A stretch of 64,000 nucleotides of DNA. Origin: Catellatospora sp. KI3. Lineage in GTDB: Bacteria; Actinomycetota; Actinomycetes; Mycobacteriales; Micromonosporaceae. Position numbers and translations under genes: made by a program. The stretch spans positions 1-64,000 of the forward strand of contig NZ_JASAMB010000006.1 of NCBI RefSeq assembly GCF_029948125.1. Reading direction: 5' to 3'. The notes under the pieces are model-generated. The model was not told the origin of the DNA. It ran no database searches and saw only the letters and a list, made by a program, of their open reading frames with translations. Of this stretch, positions 17,049 to 25,855 are shown in pieces (position 1 is the first letter of the stretch; the number at the start of each line of letters is the position of its first letter).

Positions 17049-18491
17049 ATGTCGCCCTCCACTCCGCTCTCCGAAGCCCAGCGCAACGCCGTCACCGAGC
17101 TGTTGCGCGTCTCCCTCGTCGCCGACGAACTGGGCCGCCGGTTCGCCAAGGCCGGTCACGAACTGCACCTCGTGGGCGGTTCGGTCCGTGACGCCCTGCT
17201 CGGGCGGCTCGGCGACGACCTCGACTTCTGCACCGACGCGCACCCGGACGAGACGCTGCGCCTCGTCAAGGGCTGGGCCGAGGCGACCTGGGAGACCGGG
17301 CGCGAGTTCGGCACCATCGGCGCCCAGCGCTCCGGCCTGCGCCTGGAGATCACCACGTACCGCGCGGAGTCGTACGACGGCGTCAGCCGCAACCCGCAGG
17401 TGCAGTACGGCACGAGCCTGCACGACGACCTGGTGCGCCGCGACTTCACCGTCAACGCGATGGCGGTCAGCCTGCCGGGGCACGAGTTCGCCGACCCGTT
17501 CGGCGGGCTGCGCGACCTGGCGGCGCGGGTGATCCGTACCCCCGGCACGCCGCAGCAGTCGTTCGGCGACGACCCCCTGCGCATGCTGCGGGCCGCCCGG
17601 TTCGCCGCCCAGCTGCGCTTCGACGTCGAGCCGTCGGTGGTCGAGGCGATGGAGCGGATGTCAGCCGACCTGCAGCGGATCACCGCCGAGCGCATCCGGG
17701 ACGAGTTCAGCAAGCTGATGCTCGGCGCCGACCCGGTCACCGGCCTGCGGCTGCTGGTCGACACCGGCCTGGCCGACCAGTTCCTCCCGGAGCTGGCCGG
17801 GCTGAAGCTGGAGATCGACGAGCACGCCCAGCACAAGGACGTCTACGAGCACACGCTCAAGGTGGTCGCCAACGCGGTCGGCTTCGACACCGCCGACGGC
17901 GGCCCCGACCTGGTGCTGCGCCTGGCCGCGCTGCTGCACGACATCGGCAAGCCCGCCACCAAGGCGGTCGGCGCCGACGGCGGCGTGAGCTTCCACCACC
18001 ACGAGATGGTCGGCGCGCGTCTCGCGAAGTCCCGCCTCAAGCTGATGAAGTTCCCCAAGGACGTCATCACCCCGGTCGTCCAGCTCGTGGCGCTGCACCT
18101 TCGCTTCTACGGGTACGGCCGGGGCGAGTGGACCGACTCGGCGGTCCGCCGGTATGTCACCGACGCCGCCGAGCAGCTCAGCCGCCTGCACAAGCTCACC
18201 CGCTCCGACTGCACCACCCGCAACAAGCGCAAGGCCGCCCAGCTGGCCGCCGACTACGACGCGCTGGAGCAGCGGATCGCGCAGCTGCAGGAGGCCGAGG
18301 ACCTGGCCCGGGTCCGCCCCGACCTGGACGGCAACGCGATCATGGAGCTGCTCGGCGTCCCGCCGGGCCCGATCGTCGGCCGCGCCTGGAAGCACCTGAA
18401 GGAGCTGCGCCTGGAGCGCGGCCCCCTCGACCGCGACGAGGCCGAGGCCGAACTCCAGCGCTGGGCCCGATCCGAAGGCCTCATCCCCTAA
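17049..18491 (+). CDS. cca: CCA-adding tRNA nucleotidyltransferase
   Basis: 480 residues. The class II nucleotidyltransferase head has LHLVGGSVRDALLG (about 39-52) and DDLDFCTDAHPDE with the catalytic DxD, then RRDFTVNAMAV and the FGDDPLRMLRAARFAAQLRF template region. A C-terminal HD domain has ALLHDIGKPAT. It adds or repairs CCA at tRNA 3' ends. This fusion is the pcnA/cca form found next to murJ in actinobacteria. TAGGCT at 17034-17039 is a candidate -10, giving a leader of only a few bases. The 3' end faces the MFS gene across a large inverted repeat. Confidence 0.95.
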   Translation: MSPSTPLSEAQRNAVTELLRVSLVADELGRRFAKAGHELHLVGGSVRDALLGRLGDDLDFCTDAHPDETLRLVKGWAEATWETGREFGTIGAQRSGLRLEITTYRAESYDGVSRNPQVQYGTSLHDDLVRRDFTVNAMAVSLPGHEFADPFGGLRDLAARVIRTPGTPQQSFGDDPLRMLRAARFAAQLRFDVEPSVVEAMERMSADLQRITAERIRDEFSKLMLGADPVTGLRLLVDTGLADQFLPELAGLKLEIDEHAQHKDVYEHTLKVVANAVGFDTADGGPDLVLRLAALLHDIGKPATKAVGADGGVSFHHHEMVGARLAKSRLKLMKFPKDVITPVVQLVALHLRFYGYGRGEWTDSAVRRYVTDAAEQLSRLHKLTRSDCTTRNKRKAAQLAADYDALEQRIAQLQEAEDLARVRPDLDGNAIMELLGVPPGPIVGRAWKHLKELRLERGPLDRDEAEAELQRWARSEGLIP

Positions 18492-18546
18492 GCCTGACTT
18501 CATCGACCCGCCCCGCCCGCTTACCGCGGCGTGGGCCGGCGGGCAA

Positions 18547-18620
18547 GATCATTCAAGTTGCGGGCAAACGGGCACTGGAGGGCACCTCGAATGCCCGATT
18601 GCTCGGCAACTTGAATGATC
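18547..18620. repeat. Long inverted repeat between cca and MFS gene (family C)
   Basis: GATCATTCAAGTTGC (18547-18561) is the exact reverse complement of GCAACTTGAATGATC (18606-18620). An inner CGGGCA/TGCCCG pair lies between them, giving a two-storey hairpin. The right arm overlaps the MFS stop codon (18619-18621). It is the only structure between two converging genes, so it could terminate both. GATC-plus-AAGTT arms recur less perfectly near 42844-42894 and 53491-53582. Confidence 0.8.
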
Positions 18621-19971
18621 AAGCGGGGGTCGGCTGGTCCGGGCGCCGGGAGGCGGTGGCGAACCAGGCCGCGAGCAGCATGAAGGCCAGGGCGGTGGCA
18701 ACCAGGCCGACGACCGACCTGCCGTTGCCCGGCAGGGCGAGGGCGGCGGTGAACAGGCCGCCGACCCAGAGCAGGTTGAACAGGGTGTCGTTGACGCTGA
18801 AGATGCGGCCGCGGTAGGCGTCGTCGCACTCGTGCTGCAGCGTCGCGTCCACGATGATCTTGATGCTCTGCGCGGCGACGTTGATCAGGAAGACAGCGAC
18901 CAGCAGCGGCGTCTGGCGGAACGGCAGGCCGAACGCGAGCACCACCACGCCCACCCCGGCGACCACCGCGATCAGCCAGCGCCGCGCGTCCCACCAGCGC
19001 ACCGCCAGCGGCGTGAGCACCGCGGCCAGCGCCACCCCGGCCGCGCCCAGGATCACCACCAGGCCCAGCGACAGCAGCGACTGCCCGGACCGGTCCGTGC
19101 TGTTGCCGAAGTAGCGGCTGTACAGCAGGAGCGTGGCCAGGGTCAGGATGCCGTACAGGTACCGGTACCCCGCCTGCAGCAGCATCACCCGCGCCGCCTT
19201 GCGGCGGCCGGCCAGGTGCCGCGCCCCCTCGACCATGCCCCGGAACACCTCGCCCAGCGCCTGCACCAGGCTGCCGGTGTGCCGCTCCCCGGCCAGCGGG
19301 CCGAGCTCGTCGCGCCGGAACAGCCCGCGCGCCAGCAGCCCCGACAGCAGGTAGCCGACGGCGGCGGAGGCGCAGATCAGGCCGTACCCGTGGCGGTCGC
19401 CGTCGACCACGTGCAGGCCGATCACCACCGCCGAGCTGAACAGCCCGATGGAGTAGCAGATCGTGCCCAGCGTCGAGGCGAGCGCGTTGGCGGGGACCAG
19501 CCTGCTGTCCTCGACCACGTGCGGCAGCGAGGCGGACAGCCCGGCCAGGAAGAACCGGTTGATCGCGATGACGATGAGGGCGGAGACCGCGAAGCCGACC
19601 CCCTGCAGCCCGGACCAGAGCAGCGCCGCGCACGGCAGGACCATCACCGCGCGGGCGATGTTCGCGAACGAGAGCGACGCCCGCCGGTCCCAGCGGTCCA
19701 GCAGCACGCCGACATAAGGACCGAGCACCGAGTACGGCAGCAGCAGGATCGCGAAACCGGCCGCGATGGCGACCGGGCTGCTCTGCTTCTCGGGGTTGAA
19801 CAGCAGCGCCCCGCCCAGGCCCGCCTGGAACCACCCGTCGGCGAGTTGGCTGGTCAGCCGGATCGCCAGCAGCCGCCGGAACGGCCCGCCGGCCAGGATC
19901 GCGCGCGATGACACGACCGGCGGGGTGCTGTCGGTGGTGTTCGGGATCACGGGGTGCGGCACGTCACCCAC
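18619..19971 (-). CDS. Major facilitator superfamily transporter
   Basis: 450 residues with about 12 hydrophobic segments. The start of the family fold is clear: FRRLLAIRLTSQLADGWFQA, then LLPYSVLGPYVGVLLDRWDR, the loop 2-3 motif of efflux-type MFS proteins. A long central loop (AGERHTGSLVQALGEVFRGM) is also typical of this group. Substrate unknown. GTG start, no near RBS. It stands alone, 102 bp after the flotillin stop and its terminator. Confidence 0.87.
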   Translation of the reverse strand: MGDVPHPVIPNTTDSTPPVVSSRAILAGGPFRRLLAIRLTSQLADGWFQAGLGGALLFNPEKQSSPVAIAAGFAILLLPYSVLGPYVGVLLDRWDRRASLSFANIARAVMVLPCAALLWSGLQGVGFAVSALIVIAINRFFLAGLSASLPHVVEDSRLVPANALASTLGTICYSIGLFSSAVVIGLHVVDGDRHGYGLICASAAVGYLLSGLLARGLFRRDELGPLAGERHTGSLVQALGEVFRGMVEGARHLAGRRKAARVMLLQAGYRYLYGILTLATLLLYSRYFGNSTDRSGQSLLSLGLVVILGAAGVALAAVLTPLAVRWWDARRWLIAVVAGVGVVVLAFGLPFRQTPLLVAVFLINVAAQSIKIIVDATLQHECDDAYRGRIFSVNDTLFNLLWVGGLFTAALALPGNGRSVVGLVATALAFMLLAAWFATASRRPDQPTPA

Positions 19972-20025
19972 CCTACGTGCCTTCGGGCGGTCGTACGTGA
20001 ACGCAACAACCCGCTGGCATGAACG

Positions 20026-20063
20026 GGGCCGGCGCCCCCGCCCGCAGCGGGAGACGCCGGCCC
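20026..20063 (-). terminator. Hairpin after the flotillin gene
   Basis: GGGCCGGCG (20026-20034) pairs with CGCCGGCCC (20055-20063) about 10 bp beyond the flotillin stop, upstream of the MFS start. Confidence 0.65.
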
Positions 20064-20073
20064 GGTCGCCCGA

Positions 20074-21549
20074 TCAGCTCTCGCGGGCCGCGCCGGTGAC
20101 CTTGGCCAGCAGCGCCGGCAGGTCGATCCCGGTCAGGTCCGTGCCCAGCTGCAGGCCCTGCGCCACGTTCGTGGCGACGGACTTGGTCAGCGAGCTCGCG
20201 CCGTCGGTGGAGATCACGGTCATCTTGTCGATGGCGCCCATCGGCGCGGCCGCCGCAGCGACCACCTGCGGCAGCACCTTGACCAGCAGGTCGAGCACGG
20301 CCGCCTCGTTGTACTGGGCGAACGCCTCGGCCTTGAGGCGCATCGCCTCGGCCTCGGACTGGCCCGTGGCCAGGATCGCCGCGGCGTTGGCGGCACCTTC
20401 CCGCTCGACCGCCTCCGCGATGGCCGACCGGCGGCGCTGCTCCGCCTCACCCTCCTTGGCACCTTCGATGGCGTTGGCCTCGGCCAGCGCGGCACGCCGC
20501 GCCCGCTCGCCCTCACCGGTGAGGCGCGCCTGCTCGGCGTTGGCCTGCGCGGCGGCGATGGTCGCCTGGCGGGCCGCGTCGGCGGCGAGCACCCGGGCGT
20601 TGCGGTCGGCCTCGGCCTCCTGCTCGACCTTATACCGCGCCGCGTCGGCGGGCTTGCGCACCTCGGTGTCGAGCTGGCGCTGCTTGAGCTCGGCGTTCTG
20701 CTCGGCCACCTTGCGCTGCTCGGCGAGGATCACCTGCTGGCGCTCGGCGTCGGCCAGCGGACCGGCGGCGGCGGAGACGGCCTTGGCCGCGTCGATCTCG
20801 GCCTGGATCGCGGCCTGCTTCAGGGCCAGGTTCCGCTGCGCCTCGGCGATCGACTCCTCGGACAGCAGCCGCGCCTGCTCGGCCTGCTGGCGGGCCAGCG
20901 CCTCGGCGATGGCGGCGTCCTTGAGCACCCGGGCGGCCTCCGGCCGGCCCAGATCCTGCAGGTACGACCCCTCGGCGAGGATGTCCTGCAGCTGGAACGT
21001 GTCGAGCACCAGACCCTGGTTGGTCATCGAGTGCTCGGCCTCCTCGGCCACCGCGCTGGCGAACGCCGCGCGGTCCCGGATGATCTCCTCGATGGTGAGG
21101 CGGCCGACGATGGAGCGCAGCGCACCGGCGAGCACCTCGCGGGTGAACTCCTCGATCTCGGACTGCTGGTGCAGGAAGCGCTGGGCGGCGGCGCGGATGG
21201 CGTCCTCGGTGCCGCCGACCTTCACGATCGCGACGCCCTGGAGGTTGGCGCGGATGCCCTGCTTGCTGACCGCGCCGGTGATCTCGACGTGGATGCGGCG
21301 GCTGGACAGGTCGAGCACCTGGAGCTTCTGCACGACCGGCAGCACGAACACCGAGGCGCCCATGACGACCTTCTGGCCGGACAGGTCGGTGGAGCGGGCG
21401 CCGTCGGCGGTCTCGGTGGTCCGGCCCTTGCGGCCGGTGACGATGAACGCCTCGTTGGGTCCGGCCACCTTTATCCGTGACAGCACGAACAGGACGATCA
21501 GGAGCAGCAGCAGTACGGCGCCGCCGATCGCGATGTAGAGGGGTGACAT
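20074..21549 (-). CDS. Flotillin-like SPFH-domain membrane scaffold
   Basis: 491 residues. One membrane helix at about 4-24 (LYIAIGGAVLLLLLIVLFVL), then an SPFH domain (about 30-190) with PNEAFIVTGRKGR and a long Ala/Glu/Arg coiled coil (about 190-400) with flotillin-type repeats. The last 70 residues have AAAPMGAIDKMTVIST. Flotillins organise ordered membrane patches and recruit partner proteins. ATG with GGAAGG upstream. The NfeD-like gene lies 51 bp upstream on the same strand, the usual flotillin partner. Confidence 0.93.
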   Translation of the reverse strand: MSPLYIAIGGAVLLLLLIVLFVLSRIKVAGPNEAFIVTGRKGRTTETADGARSTDLSGQKVVMGASVFVLPVVQKLQVLDLSSRRIHVEITGAVSKQGIRANLQGVAIVKVGGTEDAIRAAAQRFLHQQSEIEEFTREVLAGALRSIVGRLTIEEIIRDRAAFASAVAEEAEHSMTNQGLVLDTFQLQDILAEGSYLQDLGRPEAARVLKDAAIAEALARQQAEQARLLSEESIAEAQRNLALKQAAIQAEIDAAKAVSAAAGPLADAERQQVILAEQRKVAEQNAELKQRQLDTEVRKPADAARYKVEQEAEADRNARVLAADAARQATIAAAQANAEQARLTGEGERARRAALAEANAIEGAKEGEAEQRRRSAIAEAVEREGAANAAAILATGQSEAEAMRLKAEAFAQYNEAAVLDLLVKVLPQVVAAAAAPMGAIDKMTVISTDGASSLTKSVATNVAQGLQLGTDLTGIDLPALLAKVTGAARES

Positions 21550-21600
21550 TGCCTTCCTTCGGAACAGGGCGGCGGACGTGAGGGGTGCCGCCGCGGGGAG

Positions 21601-22104
21601 CTACTGCTCAGGGAGCTCACGAACGTACACGCTGGTGTCACTCAGGGCCTCGACCACGAGGACCTTCATGCCCAGCGGTACGGGCTGGTCGGCGCGGGCG
21701 CCGAGCTTCACGGGCTGGCCGCCGATGCGGACGCGCACCTCGCCGTAGCCGCCCGCGGGCACCGGCGTGACCACGACGCCCCGGCTGCCGACCAGGTCGG
21801 CCCGGGTGGGTGTGGCGTCGGTGGGCATGTCGCCGAGCCGGTTGGCAAGCAGGCCGGTCAGCACGGCGAGCGGAATCGCCGCGACCAGGCCCAGCGCGAG
21901 CACCGCGACCAGACCGACATCACCGCCGACCAGCTCGTTGAGGATCGCGGCGGCGAAGCCGAACCCGCCGACGAACGAGGCCACGAGCTCAGTCGAGACG
22001 AACCCGTCACCGAGATCGAGCAGATCGCCACCGAGGATGGCGACCGCGGCCAGGACGATGCCCACGGCCCCGATGACCAGGAAGATCAGCGTCGCGATAC
22101 CCAC
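21601..22104 (-). CDS. NfeD-like membrane protein, flotillin partner
   Basis: 167 residues. Three or four hydrophobic helices in the first 95 residues, then a C-terminal NfeD OB-fold domain (about 100-165) with LVGSRGVVVTPV and GEVRVRIGG. Short NfeD proteins of this type accompany flotillins (YuaF-FloT in Bacillus). GTG start; TACCTT lies six bases upstream, possibly a -10 for a leaderless message. Confidence 0.82.
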   Translation of the reverse strand: MGIATLIFLVIGAVGIVLAAVAILGGDLLDLGDGFVSTELVASFVGGFGFAAAILNELVGGDVGLVAVLALGLVAAIPLAVLTGLLANRLGDMPTDATPTRADLVGSRGVVVTPVPAGGYGEVRVRIGGQPVKLGARADQPVPLGMKVLVVEALSDTSVYVRELPEQ

Positions 22105-22134
22105 GCCCAGAAGGTAGCCCCCACCTGCAAACGG

Positions 22135-22632
22135 TCAGGCGAGCAGGTATTCCATTACCTTCCAGGCGCCGATGCCGGCGAGGGCTAGGGCGAGGAAGAG
22201 GACGATGGTGGTGAAGAGGCACGGGAGGGCCACGCCGCGGCTCTTGCCGGGGGCGCGGTAGGAGCCGACCCAGCGGCTGGGCGGGCCGGACTTCTCGGCC
22301 TCGTCGGCCAGCTGCACGAGGCGCTGCGCGGCCGCATCGGACAGACCGACGGGATCGCCGTCGAAGTGCAGCAGGCGCAGCCGCTGCCACGGATCCGGAT
22401 TGGCCTTGGCGTACGCGGACAGTTCCGACTCGCGGACCTCTTCGGTCAGGAAGCCCCAGCGGCCCGCCTCGACGGGATTGCCGGTCTGCCGATAGACAGA
22501 GGTCAGCAGCGCGCGGACCTCCAGATCGTTGGGCAGCACCGCGAGCAGCGTCCGAAGGCGCTGAACAGCCACATGGGTATGCCCGGCCGCGAGATCGGCG
22601 CGCACCCGGGCGAGTACGTCCGCCTTTGCCAC
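22135..22632 (-). CDS. DUF6584-type protein, membrane-anchored (paralogue 1)
   Basis: 165 residues. The first 60 (DVLARVRADLAAGHTHVAVQ, NDLEVRALLTSVYRQTGNPV, EAGRWGFLTEE) form a TPR-like helical domain assigned by eye to DUF6584, and the last 30 are one membrane helix (about 137-160) at the C-terminus. Tail-anchored, helical domain in the cytoplasm. GTG start with AAGGATCAGG upstream. It is followed 30 bp later by NfeD and preceded by its paralogue. No function is known. Confidence 0.65.
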   Translation of the reverse strand: MAKADVLARVRADLAAGHTHVAVQRLRTLLAVLPNDLEVRALLTSVYRQTGNPVEAGRWGFLTEEVRESELSAYAKANPDPWQRLRLLHFDGDPVGLSDAAAQRLVQLADEAEKSGPPSRWVGSYRAPGKSRGVALPCLFTTIVLFLALALAGIGAWKVMEYLLA

Positions 22633-22736
22633 GCCCTGATCCTTATGGACTGGTGCCGCTCACGCCAGAGGCATTTATAACGGCCGGGTCACAGAAAATG
22701 AGGGGGCCGGCCTCATGCGGCAGCAGCCCCGTCCTG

Positions 22737-23201
22737 TCAGAACAACCACTCCAGCACGGTCTGGACGCCGATGACGGCGAGCAGAGCCAGCGCGACCAGG
22801 GCTGTCACCGCCGCAGCGGTCGTCAACCGCCGAAGACCGGGCGGTGCGGCGTGCGTCGGGGTCGCTACAGCCGCTGCTTGCAGAGGGGCGAGCCGTACCC
22901 GGGAGATGTCGGTGGGGGCCTTGGCTCCGGCGGGCCAGCGCAGCGCGTCGAGGCGGCGGTGCAGCGGGTACCGGGACTCGAAGGCGGCGATCTCGGCCGG
23001 GTCGGCGGAGTCGTCGAGGTAGGACCAGCGGCCGGCTTCGACGGCGTTGCCGGTGGCCCGGTAGATCGCCGCGAGTCTTCGCCGGAGATCGAGGTCGGTG
23101 GGGTGCACGGCGACCAGGCTGTGCATGCGCTGGATCGCCGGGTAGGTATGGCCCTTGGTTAGGTCCGTGGCCACCCGGTCCATGAGATCTGACTTACCCA
23201 T
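22737..23201 (-). CDS. DUF6584-type protein, membrane-anchored (paralogue 2)
   Basis: 154 residues from ATG 23201 (MGKSDLMDRVATDLTKGHTY). It shares with its neighbour the sequence of the first 60 residues (RRRLAAIYRATGNAVEAGRW) and the C-terminal membrane helix (about 128-150), so the two arose by tandem duplication. The link between domain and helix differs: here it is Ala/Pro-rich. An upstream frame to 23366 has no family similarity and is not included. Confidence 0.65.
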   Translation of the reverse strand: MGKSDLMDRVATDLTKGHTYPAIQRMHSLVAVHPTDLDLRRRLAAIYRATGNAVEAGRWSYLDDSADPAEIAAFESRYPLHRRLDALRWPAGAKAPTDISRVRLAPLQAAAVATPTHAAPPGLRRLTTAAAVTALVALALLAVIGVQTVLEWLF

Positions 23202-23286
23202 AGCTTCACTATGCATACTCTGGGGCATCGGGTCCATACGCTGAGCATGCCCAGAACTGGAACGCCAAAGCCCTGTCAGCACAGAT

Positions 23287-23339
23287 GATGGCCTATCTGC
23301 CCATCGACCGAGGTCGATTTCTGCAGCAGATAGGCCATC
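23287..23339. terminator. Two-storey inverted repeat downstream of ino1
   Basis: GATGGCCTATCTGC (23287-23300) pairs exactly with GCAGATAGGCCATC (23326-23339), and inside it ATCGACC (23303-23309) pairs with GGTCGAT (23312-23318). It lies 50 bp past the ino1 stop and before the DUF6584 gene, so it probably terminates ino1. Its length and perfection suggest a mobile repeat. Confidence 0.7.
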
Positions 23340-23389
23340 GACGGTTGAGTGAGTTATCCCGCTCACATCTTCATGCGAGGGTTACGAAA

Positions 23390-24469
23390 TCAACGATTTA
23401 CAGTGCCCTTGATGAAGCCCTCGACGGCCTCGTGGGCGTCGTGGTCGCTGTACTGCACCGGCGGCGACTTCATGAAGTAGCTCGAAGCGGACAGGATCGG
23501 GCCACCGATCTTGCGGTCCAGCGCGATCTTCGCGGCGCGTACCGCGTCGATGATGACGCCGGCCGAGTTCGGCGAGTCCCACACCTCGAGCTTGAGCTCG
23601 GCGTTCAGCGGGGTGTCGCCGAAGGAGCGGCCCTCCAGGCGGATGTAGGCCCACTTGCGGTCGTCCAGCCACGGCACGTGGTCCGACGGCCCGATGTGCA
23701 CGTCGCCCTTGGTCATCTCATGCGGGATCTGCGAGGTCACCGACTGGGTCTTCGAGATCTTCTTCGAGACCAGGCGCTTGCGCTCCAGCATGTTCATGAA
23801 GTCCATGTTGCCGCCGAAGTTCAGCTGGTAGGTGCGCAGCAGCTCGACGCCGCGGTCCTCGAACAGCTTGGCCAGCGCGCGGTGCACGATGGTGGCGCCG
23901 ACCTGGCTCTTGATGTCGTCACCGACGATCGGCAGCCCGGCGTCCTCGAACTTCTTGGCCCACACCGGGTCGGAGGCGATGAAGACGGGCAGCGCGTTCA
24001 CGAAGGCGCAGCCCGCGTCGATCGCGGCCTGGGCGTAGAACTTGTCCGCGTCCTCGGAGCCGACCGGCAGGTAGGCCACGACCACGTCGACCTTGGCGTC
24101 CTTGAGCGCCTTGGCCACGTCGACCGGGGCGTCGTCGGACTCCTCGACCATCTCGCGGTAGTACTGGCCCAGGCCGTCGAAGGTCGGGCCGCGCTGGACG
24201 GTGACGCCGGTCGGCGGCACGTCGCACAGCTTGATGGTGTTGTTCTCGCTGGCGACGATGGCCTCGGCCAGGTCGCGGCCGACCTTCTTGGCGTCCACGT
24301 CGAAGGCGGCGACGAACTCCACGTCGCGGACGTGGTAGCCGCCGAAGTCGACGTGCATCAGGCCGGGTACACGCTCGTTGGGGTCGGCGTCGCGGTAGTA
24401 CTCCACGCCCTGGACCAGGGACGAGGCGCAGTTACCGACGCCGACGATGGCAACGCGGACGGAGCCCAT
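23390..24469 (-). CDS. ino1: Inositol-3-phosphate synthase
   Basis: 359 residues, the actinobacterial length. Signatures include [20 protein letters not shown] (NAD-binding), [44 protein letters not shown] and [19 protein letters not shown]. Converts glucose-6-phosphate to inositol-3-phosphate for phosphatidylinositol, PI mannosides and mycothiol. ATG 24469 has AAGGAGG upstream. It lies 55 bp after a PadR-family regulator on the same strand, and is probably under its control. Confidence 0.96.
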   Translation of the reverse strand: MGSVRVAIVGVGNCASSLVQGVEYYRDADPNERVPGLMHVDFGGYHVRDVEFVAAFDVDAKKVGRDLAEAIVASENNTIKLCDVPPTGVTVQRGPTFDGLGQYYREMVEESDDAPVDVAKALKDAKVDVVVAYLPVGSEDADKFYAQAAIDAGCAFVNALPVFIASDPVWAKKFEDAGLPIVGDDIKSQVGATIVHRALAKLFEDRGVELLRTYQLNFGGNMDFMNMLERKRLVSKKISKTQSVTSQIPHEMTKGDVHIGPSDHVPWLDDRKWAYIRLEGRSFGDTPLNAELKLEVWDSPNSAGVIIDAVRAAKIALDRKIGGPILSASSYFMKSPPVQYSDHDAHEAVEGFIKGTVNR

Positions 24470-24524
24470 AGCTCCTGCCTCCTTCTTCTCTTCGGACGTC
24501 CGACCGGTCGGCCGGCCGCCCAAC

Positions 24525-25166
24525 TCACTCGGCGGAGTCGTCAGGGCCCGGTCGGGCCGTGAGCGGTCTTGCGGGGTCTGCGGCCGGTGCGGGACCGGCG
24601 GTGCCGCGCGCCTGGGGCGAGCGCCCGGAGCGCTCGTTCGAGATCAGCTCCTCCAGCCAGCGGACCTCGCGGTCCGCCGCGTCGAAGCCGTGGCGCTGCA
24701 GCTCCAGGGTGTAGGCGTCGAGCCGCTCGGAGGCGCGGGCGAGGACTTCGCGGAAGCCTTCGCGGCGCTCCTCCACCTTGCGGCGGCGGCCTTCGAGGAT
24801 GCGCAGACGGATGTCGACGTCGGTCCGGGAGAAGAACGCGAAGTGGACCCCGAAGGCGGCATCCTCGTACGCCTCCGGCCCCACCTGCGCCAGCAGGTCC
24901 TGGAACCGTTCCTTGCCCTCGGCTGTGATCTTGTAGACCACCCGCCCCCGGCGACTGGTCAGCGGTGGCACGCCGGCGTCGTCAGCGGGGGTCTCCCCCG
25001 CCTCGGTGATCCAGCCCGCGGTTTGCAACCGCCGCAGTGTGGGGTAGAGGGAGCCGTAGCTGATCGCCGCCCGGATGGTGCCGAGCTTGGTGCTGAGCTG
25101 CTTGCGCAGCTCATACCCGTGCATCGGCGACTCCTGCAGCAGGCCGAGGATGGCAAGGTCGAGCAA
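24525..25166 (-). CDS. PadR-family transcriptional regulator upstream of ino1
   Basis: 213 residues from TTG 25166, which follows GGAGGGGGTGG. Residues about 1-100 are the PadR winged helix: [20 protein letters not shown] and [19 protein letters not shown]; the C-terminal half is the PadR dimerisation helix bundle ([20 protein letters not shown]). The tail is Pro/Ala-rich. A 27-bp perfect palindrome upstream is the likely autoregulatory operator. It is the first gene of a unit with ino1, so it may adjust inositol-phosphate synthesis to an unknown signal. Confidence 0.9.
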   Translation of the reverse strand: MLDLAILGLLQESPMHGYELRKQLSTKLGTIRAAISYGSLYPTLRRLQTAGWITEAGETPADDAGVPPLTSRRGRVVYKITAEGKERFQDLLAQVGPEAYEDAAFGVHFAFFSRTDVDIRLRILEGRRRKVEERREGFREVLARASERLDAYTLELQRHGFDAADREVRWLEELISNERSGRSPQARGTAGPAPAADPARPLTARPGPDDSAE

Positions 25167-25212
25167 GGTCGACCACCCCCTCCTCGTGCGTTGTCCACGC
25201 GTATGTCGGCTC

Positions 25213-25239
25213 AGCGATGTATCGCGGCGATACATCGCT
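25213..25239. promoter_or_regulatory. Probable PadR operator, perfect 27-bp palindrome
   Basis: AGCGATGTATCGC (25213-25225) and GCGATACATCGCT (25227-25239) are exact reverse complements around one G. The core ATGTATCGCGGCGATACAT follows the ATGT...ACAT pattern known for PadR operators. It sits 47 bp upstream of padR and about 130 bp upstream of the divergent DUF5318-like gene, so it could affect both. Confidence 0.75.
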
Positions 25240-25371
25240 ACGTTAGAACGGAGCGACGGGTCTAGGCAACACGGGGGTGCCCGTGATCACCGTGTCTGCG
25301 CAGGGCGCGTCGTTCGTCACGCTCTGTGACGGGCGTCGCGGCTGCCGCCACGACGAGTTACCCTGCTTTTC

Positions 25372-25854
25372 ATGCGCGCGCAGCAACGGATCTCTGTGCC
25401 CCGAAGCGGGGCGCCTACGGGGAGTCGCCCCCGTATGGATGGGTTCGTTGACTATTCCCTCCAGCGGCGAGCGCTGCTGCGGGAGGTGTACGCGGGACGG
25501 GTGGGCATGTCAGAGGTCTGTGACGCCTCGCCCTATCTCAAGAGCGCGGCCCGCTTCCACGGTGAGGCCACCGAGCAGCGGTGTCCCATCTGCCGTCGGG
25601 AGTACGTGCTCAACGTGCACTACATCTACGGCGATCAGCTCAAGCACGCCGCCGGCCAGGCACGTTCGCGCGCCGAACTGGCGGCACTGGCCAGCACGCT
25701 GGGTGAGTTCCAGGTCTACGTGGTCGAGGTCTGCCGCGGCTGCAACTGGAACCACCTGGTCGAGCAGTACCTTCTAGGCCGAGCACACAGGACGGCTCCC
25801 CCGCTGTCCGAGGCTGGCGCCAGCGCCGCCACATCCCCGACCGGAACGGTGTGA
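25372..25854 (+). CDS. DUF5318-family protein with two cysteine pairs
   Basis: 160 residues. VDYSLQRRALLREVYAGR and SEVCDASPYLKSAARFHGEA, then CPICRREYVLNVHYIYGD and VYVVEVCRGCNWNHLVEQYL. The C-x2-C pairs are a likely zinc site. The family is found upstream of the class A PBP in mycobacteria (Rv0049 before ponA1), as here. ATG 25372 is preceded by TACCCT at -7 (leaderless); ATG 25435 with GGGGAG upstream is an equal alternative. Its stop is one base from the PBP start, so the two are co-transcribed. Function unknown. Confidence 0.78.
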   Translation: MRAQQRISVPRSGAPTGSRPRMDGFVDYSLQRRALLREVYAGRVGMSEVCDASPYLKSAARFHGEATEQRCPICRREYVLNVHYIYGDQLKHAAGQARSRAELAALASTLGEFQVYVVEVCRGCNWNHLVEQYLLGRAHRTAPPLSEAGASAATSPTGTV

Positions 25855-25855
25855 C

